A stretch of DNA of 64,000 nucleotides, taken from NCBI GenBank assembly GCA_024305745.1, contig JAHRBS010000004.1, positions 5,270,001-5,334,000 of the forward strand. Reading direction: 5' to 3'. Source of the stretch: Polyporus tsugae. Its lineage: Eukaryota > Basidiomycota > Agaricomycetes > Polyporales > Polyporaceae. The notes below the pieces were generated by a model that saw only the letters and a program-made list of their open reading frames with translations, was not told where the DNA came from and searched no databases. Position 1 is the stretch's first letter; each line of letters opens with the position of its first letter. Of the stretch, positions 33,867 to 45,080 are shown piece by piece. The translations under genes and the position numbers were made by a program.

Positions 33867-36443
33867 TCAGTCTACGTCATCTGCCTGATAAGCAGCTAGA
33901 GCAGCCCGTTCTTCAGGGGATAGGGGTGTCCGGCCCACCAAGCCCTTGCTAAAAGCTAAAGGCGGTTGGTCTTTGAGCCTAAGTAGCGAGCAAGCAGGAA
34001 AGAAAAAAACTGATGAGATGCGACCAGGTGTGAGTCCGTACTCTAACTGAGATTTCCCTGGAGGAGCGGAGGAAGGGTACACTAAGTGCGCCAGCGCGCC
34101 AAAGAAGCCGATGATCACATCTCCAGGGACATATCTACAAGTACTGAAGTGAGCTGGGTTGAGATGGGAAGAGGCAGATAGGAGGGCTAACCGAAAGCGA
34201 GCTTTGAGCCGGGGAATACCCATCTCCCCTCCCACAAACGATCCCATGGGAATACATGCCGCTGGGCCTCCATCATTCATGTCGTAGTGGATTCCGACGT
34301 CCAGCTTCCAGACGATTGCGCGACCGAGCCATGGGCCAGGATCGCCTTCGAACCACATGCCAGCGTCGAAGGCGTTTTGGAAGCGGAGGTAGTAGTCTGG
34401 AAACGTGACCTTGAACAGCTCAGCAAGAAAGACAGCGAGCGGGTTGGTGCTGCGGAACCACCGCGAGACTTCTTGGTGAGCGGTGGCGCCTCGAAGAGCG
34501 TCATGGCTGACGAAAAGAGGCTGAGATGGAACGTCAGAAAGGCATTCAACCTAAGCACGTAAATGGGTGAACTCGCCCCATACGGATGTCCTTGAGCGGG
34601 CCACGCATGGACCAGATGATGGACGCCAGCACGCTCCAGCTGGTGCAAGCCGTAAGCGTCTTTGTAGGGGAAGAGATAGTTGTGGCGATCCTTAGGATCC
34701 GCGTCGTGGCGTATGTCGCCAAGGGGCACCACAGGAGCCAAGGATGAACAAAGCTGTTGAGTATCGTGCCAGTACGGGAACAAGAGATGGTTCTATGGAA
34801 AGGACGTGTGAGATAAATGCGAGAAGGAAGCATGAAGAGGAAGCAGATATACCGGGATGCCGTCGTGATACAATTTTTGGCCCTTCACTTGGGCAGCCTC
34901 AAGATCCTTGAGAACGCGCCCCTCGTACTGACAGTTCACCGGCCGAGAGTTCTTAGCGTGCTCGCGAGCAACGTTCTGGTGCAAGAGATATAAAATCATC
35001 TAAGCGGGACGCAGGCACGAATAGGTACTAACCGAAGGGTCATGGATTCGGGTGCCGAAGTACGCAAGGATGCGCCGTCCATTGCTGTCGTTATACTTGG
35101 TAGAGAATGGAAGAATGTGTGAGTCGTCCGTCCAAGTGGCACCCTCAAAGCTATCGGCCATCTGTTGCAACTTAAGGGGATTGTTCGTGCGTTCAGCATA
35201 CAGCTGTTCAAGAGTAAATGGGATGTGGAAAGTGGGGGCGGTCTGTTCCCAATAGCGTGCAAGCGTGGCCGCCTTTCTCTGTATGTCTTTGAGCTGGTGT
35301 ATGTGGGAGCGGCCAACCTCACGGAAGTAACCCAAGCTGGGGGGGAGGACCTGGGGCGACGGTACGGTCGACGTGCTGGGGAGCGACTGTCCGGTTGGGT
35401 GGTGGGCGGTTCGTCACAAACACGAGGTCGAAATAGACTCACCGGACGCTTGAACTTCTCCCGTTTCTTGGGGCGGTCCATGATGGGGGCCATATAGATT
35501 TCCGGAAGCTACACAGGAGTGATATGGGAGATGATCCCAACAGCGAGACGAGCGCAAGACAATGAGTACATACCTTTTGCTGTTCATTGGGTGCTTGCGG
35601 TGCGGGCTGTGGAGGACGTGCGGTGGGGAAGTTCAGAAGGCAAAACGTGTGACGTCATCAAATGCATACCTTGGTGTGTGTTCGTGGCCTGGTATGCGCT
35701 TGAGCCGATGCCTTGTTGTGCACACGGGCTGGCTGGTTGCGGTCGGGCGGCATGGCGGGGCATAGGGTAGAAGGGAGCAGAGACAGAGAGCGGCAATGGC
35801 GGCCGACTTGGCGGACTGAGGCCAAATAGGCGCCCATGAGGAGCAAACATCCACGGTCCTGCACAAGTTTGACGGCAGGTACAGAGGCTTCGTTGTAACA
35901 ATTGTACGCTACAAGCTCCTTCAAAGCGTGTCTCAGCCCTCCCGTGGAGCCCCTGCAGAAGGCGCCACGAAACGGCTGCACACGATCTTTCAGGAACGTA
36001 CATGACTGCGAGCGGAGGCAAAGGTACTACTACTACTGCGATGACTACGTAGTGGGGGGCTAGGGAGAGAGACGTTTGGCAAAGGACCGTCAGCGGTGGT
36101 GCACAATCTGCAGCGGGAACGTGGAGGAACTCACCCGCTGGGACGGGGACGCACGACATCCACACGGCGTAAGTTGCGACGGTTGCAAGGGGAACCCCAA
36201 GTCTTGAACACTGGATAAGTGCATGTGTAAAGCCAGATAAGCAGAGCGAAATGTAGGCTATTAGAGGGAGCACATACCTAAGGAGAAGGAACCACTTGCG
36301 ATGCCGAATGAGCGGGCGGGGGAAATCTTGGGAACCTGTGGGAACGATGAGGGCGTGCTCATGGGATAACGCTGGTACTCACCAGTGAGCGACGTGTAGA
36401 GAGCGCGACGGCTGACGCGTGAGAGGGAGCTGTTGGAAGGCAT
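33867..36443 (-). CDS. 2OG-Fe(II) dioxygenase-like protein, TET/JBP-type
   Basis: A multi-exon minus-strand gene. The last exon, 34134-33867, follows a 57-bp intron (34191-34135). Other introns include 35442-35351 and about 35010-35040, 34795-34850 and 34520-34560. The dioxygenase core is clear: GIHYDMNDGGPAACIPMGSF (HxD iron ligands), FVGGEMGIPRLKARF, RYVPGDVIIGFFGALAHLVY (distal His) and TPGRISSVFFF (Arg that should bind 2-oxoglutarate). Upstream exons give KDIQRKAATLARYW, HNYLFPYKDAYGLHQLERAG, STNPLAVFLAELFKVTFPDY and a basic patch RPKKREKFKR. The motif spacing resembles the fungal TET/JBP-like family, which is expanded in mushrooms and linked to transposons and oxidation of 5-methylcytosine. 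The N-terminal exons between 36443 and 35500 are tentative. Another 2OG-dioxygenase family remains possible. Confidence 0.55.
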
Positions 36444-37199
36444 CGGTTGGAAGGGAGCTGAAAGACGAAGGTGAGGCACGATACGACACATTGAGAGAGG
36501 GGAATTTACCAGAATGGGGTGCAGACGGGCAGAATATGCGGCATCACAACCAACGCACGCACAACTCCAACCCGCCCACTGGTACCACAGCAAACCCTGA
36601 GGATGGGACGGAACCCCAACGCCGCAACCAGCGTACACAAGGGGGTTCCTCCGCCGCGTGTAAACGCTGCAGCCCTAAGCCACCCTAACGATATAAGCTC
36701 GGAGGCGTCCCCCCTTGCATATTCGCGCGGCAGCCCCTCTAGTCCCCGTTGCGGGCAGCTACTCCGCAGAGGATGGGAATGAGGTGGTACAAAGGAAAGA
36801 GTGAGGTGGCAGCTTGTGGTCTTTTTGACAGCATGCGAGCGCCAGCGAGGTTGTTCGGGACCCAAAGGGCGCTCGGCAGGGAACTGTTGATGACGGCCGG
36901 CAACGACCAAGCACGATCTGGCGGGTGGGGTACTTAGGAGGGGCCACAGCGAACACAACAACGAACGCGATGAGTACTGCAACAGCGATGAGTGGGCGAA
37001 GATCCCCGAAGATTCAAGAAGGGTAGCCCTTACAGTGCGAACGACAACTGGCATCAACCCTAACGGACGATCGTCCGTCCTCTTCTGGGATGTGAGCGAA
37101 GCGACCCCTGCCACGCGCGAGATGAATTCCGTGGTGGGTACATGACGATGCTCGACGAGTCGGTGGATATCTAACCGTGCGCCCTTTGCACACGCGCGG
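36444..37199. other. No supported gene
   Basis: A long minus-strand frame (36506-37219) has no motif and a composition unlike its neighbours. It may be a chance frame or decayed retrotransposon interior, given the copia LTR next to it. Confidence 0.4.
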
Positions 37200-37690
37200 T
37201 GAGTTACAGACCCCAGCAAAACATATATAGATAACTCAGTCAGGACGCGTGTACGCGGGACTGAGGTGAGCAGTACAAAGTAAGTAACCTACTATAAGTA
37301 CAGCAATAACAGACAATATACTCGGGATACAAGACCGAGACACAAGATACATGAGACAAGAAAGAAACCAAACACAACGTACAGTGAACAAGCCATCAGA
37401 GACACCACGAGCCGAGAGGCGTCGTCGTCGGCATCGCGCTCCCACTTGCCCAACTCCTCTGATCCTCCAACACTCCCCCTCAAGCGGGCGCGAGGCCGAG
37501 AGCAGACGCGAAGTGCTTGACCTTCACGGAAGGGAGTGCCTTCGTCAGGATGTCGGCCGTCTGGTCGTCCGTGGGGCAGTAGATGAGCCGGATGGAGCCC
37601 GCCTAGACCCCGGTGTCGACGCTACCCGACGCGTCAGTCGATATCCGACGCTCTTTGCAGGTAAGTTACGGACCCCAGACGATGCGGGGG
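37200..37690 (-). mobile_element. Ty1/copia remnant: RNase H end plus 273-bp LTR
   Basis: On the minus strand about 37610-37490 encodes IRLIYCPTDDQTADILTKAL and SVKVKHFASALGL, the C-terminus of copia-type RNase H. A purine-rich GAGGGGGAG tract follows, then an LTR running from TGTTGGAGGATC (37472) to GTAACTCA (37200), with canonical TG..CA ends. A fragment of a second LTR end (GGGTCCGTAACTTA) sits at about 37664-37682, right before the RNase H piece. Almost all of gag-pol is gone. Confidence 0.75.
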
Positions 37691-37933
37691 GACCTGGTCC
37701 TTAGCGAATAACACTGTGTCGCGTTGTTCAAGATGAACGTCATCGTGGGCCCGGGTGGGTGGCAATGGGCAGAGCGAACCGGTTTGCGGCCATGAGTCGG
37801 GCCGGGTGGGGAGAGAGCGATAGGCGCTTGCCAACTTGGATATGGAACCCAGGTACGGCGGGTGCCCAGTCTCAACGCCTGGCCTCTCCATCCGCAACCA
37901 ATGGCACTATGCAGCAAGAAAGCACCAGCGGAA

Positions 37934-39220
37934 ATGTGGTTGTACATTTGGAAATTGGTGAGTTCAATTAGTGGATGACGACTGGAGGAACTGCAACATG
38001 CTGAAGCCCATGTTCAGGTGGGAGAGGATATTGAAGAGGGGAGCAGCCATTGGACGCCGGTTGTGGGCAACCCGAAACCGTTGGATGTTTTTGAACACAG
38101 GTGGCCGGATAAGGGAGAGAAGAAACGCTTGTGGCCCAAGGTGGTGTGGGCATCGCTATTCGAGATGGCCCTAGAGATGTTCGGGCCTGATATATACGAG
38201 AACGTATGCCTCGTGAGCGAGGATGGAGTGGAAGCATTCCTTTCAGGCGCGATGAAGGTCGTTGTGAGTGCGATGGTCTTAGTTTCTTGCGCGCTGACGG
38301 ACCTTTGTGGCATGTGCAGAACGGACGCGGCGCCGCGATCGGGCGAGCCCGATGGGTGACCCACATCGATCTTGTGCTGTCTGACCTGATGACGGACAGC
38401 ATCGATTGGACATCCACTCAGCAGGCGTGGGCGGCATTCACCAACCTCAAAACACTGACGATCGCGTACCACGTCTATGAGGTGGCCCCTTTGGGACGAT
38501 ACCTGCCCATCGCGTCACACCTTCCTCAGTCCTTGGAGCTGCTCCGGCTCCGTCCGTGGGGTGAATACTCGGTAAGTGACCTGTACTCTTGCTCTGACGC
38601 ACTGGGCTTATACCACTGAGTTAGGCGGCTGTGGGGCCTATTGTGCAGGAGGTATCGGGCGGCCGGGATGGAAGGGTAACGTTCATGTGGTTCTGATATT
38701 CTCGTTGCGAGTTGTCTGACGGCCTGCATTATAGATCGAGTCAGGCGAGGACAGTTTCTGGGAGCAGGACATCTGGAGTGAGCATGTTCACGCCTTTCAG
38801 AACGTGCCGGAAATGCACGTGCACGCGGCAGTATATGTGGTCTGGCCGCCGTACTCTGAGCGGGATGCAAGGGAGGTATTCGAGGAGTGGACGAGTGCAA
38901 TCAACGGCGGTCGACTGCACAACATCTCTGTCACTCTGTTTCCACCTGAAGAGGGGGCAGACATTGACAGGTGCATCGAGGAGTTGGACAGCAGTGTAGA
39001 GGATGCGAAGAAGTACGGATATCTGCCGCACTCTGCGAGGGATGTTGATGAACACGCCAGCTTGGGCGAAATTCTGGCGTACAATTGGAAGTCGACAGGG
39101 GACAATGTGTGGCAGGTGGACATGGATGGCATGCGGGCGCGCGAGTGGGGACAGGACTATGGCGAGTTTAGTTACCAGGGGGTTGAGGAGCTAGACGGGG
39201 ATCTTGAATGGTCAATCTGA
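37934..39220 (+). CDS. LRR/F-box-like protein
   Basis: Five exons, 37934-37957, 38018-38263, 38320-38571, 38625-38675 and 38735-39220, join in frame to about 352 residues starting MWLYIWKL. The 51-bp fourth exon is a microexon supported only by frame and splice signals; skipping it also keeps frame. Visible parts: PKVVWASLFEMALEMFGPD; WVTHIDLVLSDL; FTNLKTLTIAYHV; LPQSLELLRL; VPEMHVHAAVYVV; and an acidic C-terminus. The spaced Leu-rich strands look like the C-terminal repeats of fungal F-box proteins, which choose substrates for SCF ubiquitin ligases. No F-box itself is visible, so a further 5' exon may be missing. Confidence 0.5.
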
Positions 39221-39421
39221 AGTATTACGTGCTTCTGTAACCCTCTGAAAGATGAACGTAGGACAAGGATGGTTGGATGAAATGCCAGACTTTGTTTTGC
39301 TATTGAGAAATTACTCTTGACACAGAGCTGGGGACTCTAAAAGACAAATAAATGGGTTGGGGGGATTGGGGTGCCTTAGGGAACGTGGTAAGTACCATTC
39401 ACGCCCGGGATGCTAACCCTA

Positions 39422-40185
39422 CAGCTGTTTCCGAAATTGGTGTCCGCGCGCGCTTTTCACGCGAAAAATTAGAAAATGCATGAAATTCGTGACCTCACCG
39501 CCAGACCTAGGTACCGTCGAGAAATGCATTTTATCGTCTTTAGAGCTTGCCTAAGAGTATGCACGAAGTTAAATGGAGAGCGTGGTGCAAGTTTTCCGCG
39601 AGAAAGATGTGCATCGTCATCCACCCCGCAACTCACGTCCTCGCGACAGCCAGACACGTTTCCGCCCGAATTTTCATTCAAGGATGCTCCTTCAATATAT
39701 CAAACGTGTATTCTTTCATCTGAGAAGCTCAACTGACCCCAGAAGCTGCAGCATGGTCATGACTTGTCTCTCCCAGCCGGAGGTCAAATAGACGCTGGAA
39801 GGGACTCGAGGAGACCATGGCCAATGACCCCACGAGATGACCCTTGGGCCTCAAATTCAGTCTCAAAAAATTCAACGTGAATACCCATGCATATTGAAGC
39901 TGATTGGGCGGTGATTTCAGTCGGATCCGTAGCCTCTGTGCATAGACGATGTCGAGCAGACGCTGGATGACGAGGCAGCCTATCGTCGGCATAGCCGACG
40001 CATTTCGCTCACTTTTTGTGTCCTAACATTCAATTACTACCTACAGAAGCCCCCCGTACAAATCGGAGTGGTCTAGGAGGCGGGGTTCGTACTTTGTCTG
40101 CACCTCGTCTGTGCCCCATGAATTTCCGCATTGTTTAATTTTTTCGCGCGGAGACGCACGCGGACACCAATTTCGGAAACAGCTG
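39422..40185. mobile_element. Non-autonomous TIR element, hAT-like (764 bp)
   Basis: The ends are inverted repeats of about 60 bp; the first 27 bp, beginning CAGCTGTTTCCGAAATTGG, match perfectly. Flanks TAACCCTA (39414-39421) and TAACCTTT (40186-40193) agree at six of eight positions, fitting an old 8-bp hAT-type target duplication. CAG..CTG termini also fit hAT. There is no coding capacity. Confidence 0.65.
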
Positions 40186-40226
40186 TAACCTTTGGCACTG
40201 CCAATGGCAGAGGACCCCCCAATTGC

Positions 40227-41179
40227 TAGGTTCGGAGCAAGCCCCTTGCTCCGGCGCTTGCTTCGCAGCGCACCTTCGCCAGAAGGGGCTTGTTTCAAAG
40301 TCCGTCAAACGGGCAGGACGTTGTGCTCCCTCGCGTCCTTCCACCTCTCCTCCAATCTCTTAGTTTCCGGTGTATGGATTGTAGAAAATATGTTAGGGAG
40401 TGCATATCTTTTTTCGCTGATTTATTGTGGATCATACGGGAGAGATATGGAGTATCTGGTTGGCGTCACGGCCAGCAGGCTTGGAACAATGACAAATATG
40501 AGATACTACACAGACTGCCCCCATAATTTGCTAACGAACACGGGTGTATCTACACATGATGTCCAGTATATTTTCCACCCACCGGATGATCATCTGCTGC
40601 TACTCCTGGGCTAAGAGTCGTGGAGCGAGGGAGTCGTGACTTCAGGATAACGCTCAGTGACTACCTGTGACATGCTCACGCCTCGATCGCAAAATGCGCC
40701 GCGCACTGTGCTCGCGCGCTTCGTGCACCTCGCGCGCGTCTCGCGCGGGCGGCGCTTCCAGGTTCTCCAGCGACGGCGGAGGTTACAAACCTCGCAACTG
40801 GGGATTTCTTGCTCTAAGAATCGAAGGAAGAGCTCATTATGCACCTTCCCACCCGTCTATGTCGTTAGTTTTGAGGGAGGAAACATGTCAAATATCTTCT
40901 AGATTTATTGTACCTACCGCGAATAGAGGTCGATTTGAGCTCACTTCGACACGCCGGGTAAAGGCATCCATTCAACGCGCAAGTCCCAAATTTTGGCAAA
41001 CTCTATTCTAGCATCGAAAGAGTAGGATTGCCAAGTTTCAGAAAGAAAAGAGAAGATTAGGATGACGGGGAAGGTCGCGAACGTCCTAACCGATTCCCGG
41101 ACCTTGAAGCAAGCCCCTTCTCCGAAGGACGTGCGGAGCACGTAAATATGAGCGGAGAAGGCGGCTTGTTCCGAACCTA
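40227..41179. mobile_element. Non-autonomous TIR element with 9-bp target duplication, Mutator-like (953 bp)
   Basis: The termini TAGGTTCGG and CCGAACCTA start imperfect inverted repeats of about 110 bp, sharing AGAAGGGGCTTG and AGGACGTT further in. The 9-bp direct repeat CCCAATTGC flanks the element exactly (40218-40226 and 41180-41188). Long TIRs with a 9-bp duplication are the mark of Mutator-like elements. No transposase is inside. It sits 70 bp upstream of ATG 41250. Confidence 0.8.
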
Positions 41180-41249
41180 CCCAATTGCAACCTTGGGGCG
41201 AAGCAGTAGTGAGGCGTCGATTCTCTTGCTTGACTTTCCACGATCTGCT

Positions 41250-42536
41250 ATGAACAACCCCAACCTGCGCGCGTTCGACGAACTGGTGGACTGCTACATG
41301 TGGCCTGGGTACCCGTGGGACGTAAACCAGGTGGTGCGCATGATGCACAAGTTTGCGGCGCTCCTGTACGAGCATGGTTGCGTCGACTCCTTCCCGGACT
41401 ACCAGTTCCGAATGCTGCACTCACTGGTGGCCAAGGCCGTGGCAGATGATAAGGTGCCCGCGTGGTGTCTACGCTCGATGGTGGTGGATTACTCAATCGA
41501 CTCTCGAACGGCGCGAGCAAACAGGCTAGCCAAGCTCCTGTTGGAGGCCAAGGCAGACATGGAGGGCGCAGCCGCGCGGGTACGCGAATTGGAGAAGGAG
41601 ATTGCACTGGCAGAGGGTGTTCGTAAGTCTTGAAAATGTACGGTCTGCTAGAGCATGACTGATGACGCTATGTAGGTCAATGGGTAATTGCAAGCAGCAC
41701 TCATGATCGCAACCTATTCTTGAGTGTTCCCTCACAGGTGAGTCGACCTTGAGATGGGAGAGTATCACTTGACTAAAATTCGCTTCTTGCCTCAGCCATC
41801 CTCTCCGGTACATAGCGGGACACCGGGGTCAAGCGATGGAACCTCGACCCAGCAATCATACGCAAGCCCGAAGTACATCGTGCGCAGCGTGCCAAGCGAC
41901 AACGAGGACATTGTGCCAAGCGACAACGAGGACATCGTGCCAAGCGACAACGAGGACATCGTGCCAAGCGACAACGAGGACATCGTGCCAAGCGACACTC
42001 TTGGGGGATCAGGGGTGGACAGATGGGCGCACGGAGAGCTGGTACGTATACATCTTCATGTGCTCTGGCGTGTGCTCACCGTTGAGGAACAGTTCGATCC
42101 GCCTCGAATTGGATTGGGGTCCGACGGACGTGTCTCTCGACTGGGAGATGCGGGTTGGAATCTGGGGCGGGGCAACTTCGACTGGCGGGAAGCTCGGCTG
42201 GTCCGCAGGACCTCGGTGTCGGAAGTCGACTACCGGACTGGAGCGGACGGGGAAGGACAGGTGCGAGGGGCAGGCACAAGGGAGGGGACCGAATCCGAAA
42301 GCTTTGCAACCTTTCTGCAGAACATTCGGGAGCAGCACACGGCAACGCTTTCTGACGAGCTGCTCAGCCGTGGAGAGAGGATGCGATTGGAGGCGATCGA
42401 GACTTATCACACCGGTCAGCGTTTTGGAGCGTTCCAAAGCGCATACATCAAGCCGCTCGACACAACAGCCGTCGAGCGAAACGTGCCCGAAAGGCAGGGT
42501 TTGATGGCCGCTGGGCCAGCCACGGCAGTAGAGTAG
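41250..42536 (+). CDS. Unrecognised protein with PSDNEDIV octapeptide repeats
   Basis: Exons 41250-41622, 41676-41737 and 41796-42536 join in frame (introns of 53 and 58 bp) to about 391 residues. The N-terminal third is helical (AFDELVDCYMWPGYPWDVNQ, VRMMHKFAALLYEHGC) and ends in a coiled coil (RLAKLLLEAKADMEGAAARV). Next comes a Ser-rich linker, then PSDNEDIV repeated four times plus a partial fifth, a strongly acidic run. The C-terminus has SFATFLQNIREQHTATLSDE. An optional in-frame intron may lie at 42042-42092 (GTACGT..AACAG). No family recognised. The promoter region abuts the Mutator-like element. Confidence 0.5.
41889..41998. repeat. Coding minisatellite, 24-bp unit x about 4.5
   Basis: The unit GTGCCAAGCGACAACGAGGA plus CATC (first copy CATT) recurs four times and ends in a partial copy. 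Units are nearly identical, implying recent expansion. Confidence 0.9.
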
Positions 42537-43222
42537 GGGCAGGGAGGTGTGTAACGGCCCGACCATTACACGAGCCTCATGGTCACTAAGTATATTGTAT
42601 CCCGCCTGTGTTGGTCAGCTACTCGACACCACGACCTGTACTAGAATCCTTCCCGTGCCCATCCTGTATGGTCGTCGAAGCAACGCAGTTTCATGCTAGC
42701 TCTGATCTCGTCTTCATTGTCGTGCGTGCAGCCTGTCAGGGACGCTCGCCTTAGCCTCTTGTCCTCCTCTCGTTCTCGCCTTGGGGATGCCAGCCGTTGC
42801 AGTTTGCTTGCAGCCCCAACCTTTAACTTAGGCCTGGCGGTCGCCTGTGCAGGTAATGAGTAGGTTTTCCTAGAACGAGTAGGGGCCCACTGGTGTGTTG
42901 GTTGGCATTCACCAACTCGATTGACCGTCTTGGATGTGTTGGAAAGTGTATGCACAAACTAGAATCCACTGCTGGTAATGCTATTGTAATTGGGAGGTTA
43001 TAGGTGCGTTACATGGGCAAGCGCGCCGATGACGACGTGGCAACATGGTACATGGCCCGTGAGCCAAAATTAGACGCATGCGATGGGAGCCGTGCAAGCG
43101 TAGACGTGGCACAGGAGGGGAGCTGTTTGCGTTCACGACGTGCTGTTGTCAGCTGTCTCCCTTCCACTACCCAAGCGCACCTCCCTCAGATCCTCCTTCT
43201 TTGACCTCACCGTCGTGCACAA
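42537..43222. other. Intergenic region
   Basis: No supported gene. A minus-strand frame at 42641-42955 has no motif. The last 150 bp are probably 5' leader of the kinase gene. Confidence 0.45.
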
Positions 43223-44292
43223 ATGTCTGTGCCCGATGACCTCTCGAAGGGCGAGTCCGTGGTCGACGTGGATGGGTGGGCAACGATCTATAGAGCACCG
43301 TACCAACTGCCCTCAGAGGCAGAGGTGAAAGAGGTTCGTGTCTGATTCATCCTTAACCCTACTAAGCTGAACATCTGGCGGGAACAGCTCAGGCCTTGGT
43401 CTGCCTTCAGAGGCTTAGGGGACGAAGAGCTCTTCCAGCTCTTCATGGCCTGCCCCTGGGCTTACACCGACGAGACGTCGGTGCGGCCAACCTCGGTCCG
43501 ACGGATTGCAGCCGACGCCGTGGTGAAGATGTCCGCGTACCTACTGGACGGCGAGGTCACCGCACAGGTGCACGTCTGGGAGCATACCTCGATTTTACTG
43601 CCGGAGGTGTATCGGACGGGCGCTCAAGGGGACTGTTACTGGATGGTTATGGAGCACGTCGAAGGGGAGGCGCTATCAGATTGTTGGCATAGGCTGCACT
43701 GGGTTCGCAAATGCCTGGTGCTGTTGACGCTGCGGAGATACATCCGGGAGCTGCGGCGCACACGGCCGCCAGGAGACCAGTCGTTCCCTGGGAGGCTCGG
43801 GACCACACCGGGGAAGTGCTATGGGTCGCCGTTCCTATTTCAAGTGAGCACTATCCATGGATGTGGCTAAGATTCTGAGCTGACATAACCTAGCGTGCAG
43901 GTCCGTTTAACTCCGCGGCCGACATGGGACCATATTTCGACAGACGTCTCAGAGGTGTTGAGTGCGACCGGATGTGGTCAAAACCAAGGAGCGAGTGGGT
44001 CGAAGGTGGCCCGAAGCGCCGCCCTCCTCTGGATCTCAAGCTCCCTTTGGTATTGACGCATCTTGACCTTCACGGCAAGAACATCATGCTCGACCGTGGA
44101 GGCAGGGTTTGGGTGCTGGATTGGGGGCTAGCGGGTATGTACCCGCGGTGCTTTGAATTTATCAGCATGATGTGGATGCCTTGGATGTTCGTACGTGTGG
44201 CAGAAAAGTGGATCTACGGGTTTATCGCGGGCTGGTACTTCCTAGAGTACGAGCTGTGGTGTGTGTTGGACTTGGACAATCTTATGTGTTGA
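43223..44292 (+). CDS. Aminoglycoside-phosphotransferase-like kinase
   Basis: Exons 43223-43333, 43388-43843 and 43894-44292 join in frame (introns of 54 and 50 bp) to about 321 residues. In order: VRRIAADAVVKMSAY, holding the likely ATP-binding Lys; LLPEVYRT; YWMVMEHVEGEAL, the hinge; LVLTHLDLHGKNIMLD, the catalytic loop with Asp and Asn; and VWVLDWGLAGMYPRCFE, with the metal-binding Asp. This is the APH fold used for phosphorylating small molecules. The substrate of these mushroom proteins is unknown. All key residues are present, so an active enzyme is likely. Donor GTTCGT of intron 1 is weak. Confidence 0.75.
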
Positions 44293-45080
44293 CTTGGGGG
44301 ACCTGTAGTGTTACGTCCTTGTAGTGTTACCTATGGTACCCGCTGGCGTTCAATGGCGGAGGATGGACAGCAGCTTAGACCCGTTAGATAGATCATATTG
44401 TACAACAAAGCGTCTCGATTGAATGTTAAGATGGCAATGTACGTCGTGTGAGTAGCGAAGAGTCTTATCGATGCACAGTAGGTATATCGTGGACGTGGAT
44501 CGTAGAGACCGAGGAGGGACACGGGTTAAGGGGGTCGTCGTTTATGGAGGGTCGGGGAGCCATTGTCGTAGTGGCCTCGTACAGCGCCAGGGCTGTGCCG
44601 TCGTTGTCTGTCGTCGTTGGGTGGTCAGGTGGCATCCGCCCTTCTAGGGAGCGACGTGAATTAACCTTCGGGCATAGGTGACCCATTTGTGTTGGCGAAT
44701 CAGCCCGTGCACAGGACGAGAGAAGACGGGGGAAAGACGAATGTGTTTGGCAAACACCTGAGGAGCAGCGCGGAGCGAGTGGGATTAAATACATTAACGA
44801 ACGAGAATCTAGGACTGAATGTAGAAAACGAGATGGGAAAAGACGCGAGAGAGGTGGCAAGAAGCAAACTTTTTTTACAATCCGACAAACTGTACAACGG
44901 TGGTACGGAAGGTAAGGGAGACGGAGAGGACAGCATATAGCAAACTCCTAAGGATAACGACATCGAGATATACCAGGCGGTGGGGGGACCTAACCCTGCC
45001 TACTACATCCATGTGGCCACAACCGTCTCACTGGCAACATAGTGTGAGGGCAGGTCGGTGGGCGAAGAGAACTCGGTCAC
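44293..45080. other. Intergenic region
   Basis: Frames on both strands lack motifs. No repeat or gene supported. Confidence 0.45.

Noticed and set aside
40234..40290. Independent hairpin at CAAGCCCCTTGCTCC
   Set aside because: It belongs to the long TIR of the Mutator-like element.
41773..41998. Minus-strand repetitive frames with SLGTMSSL repeats
   Set aside because: Antisense shadow of the 24-bp coding minisatellite.
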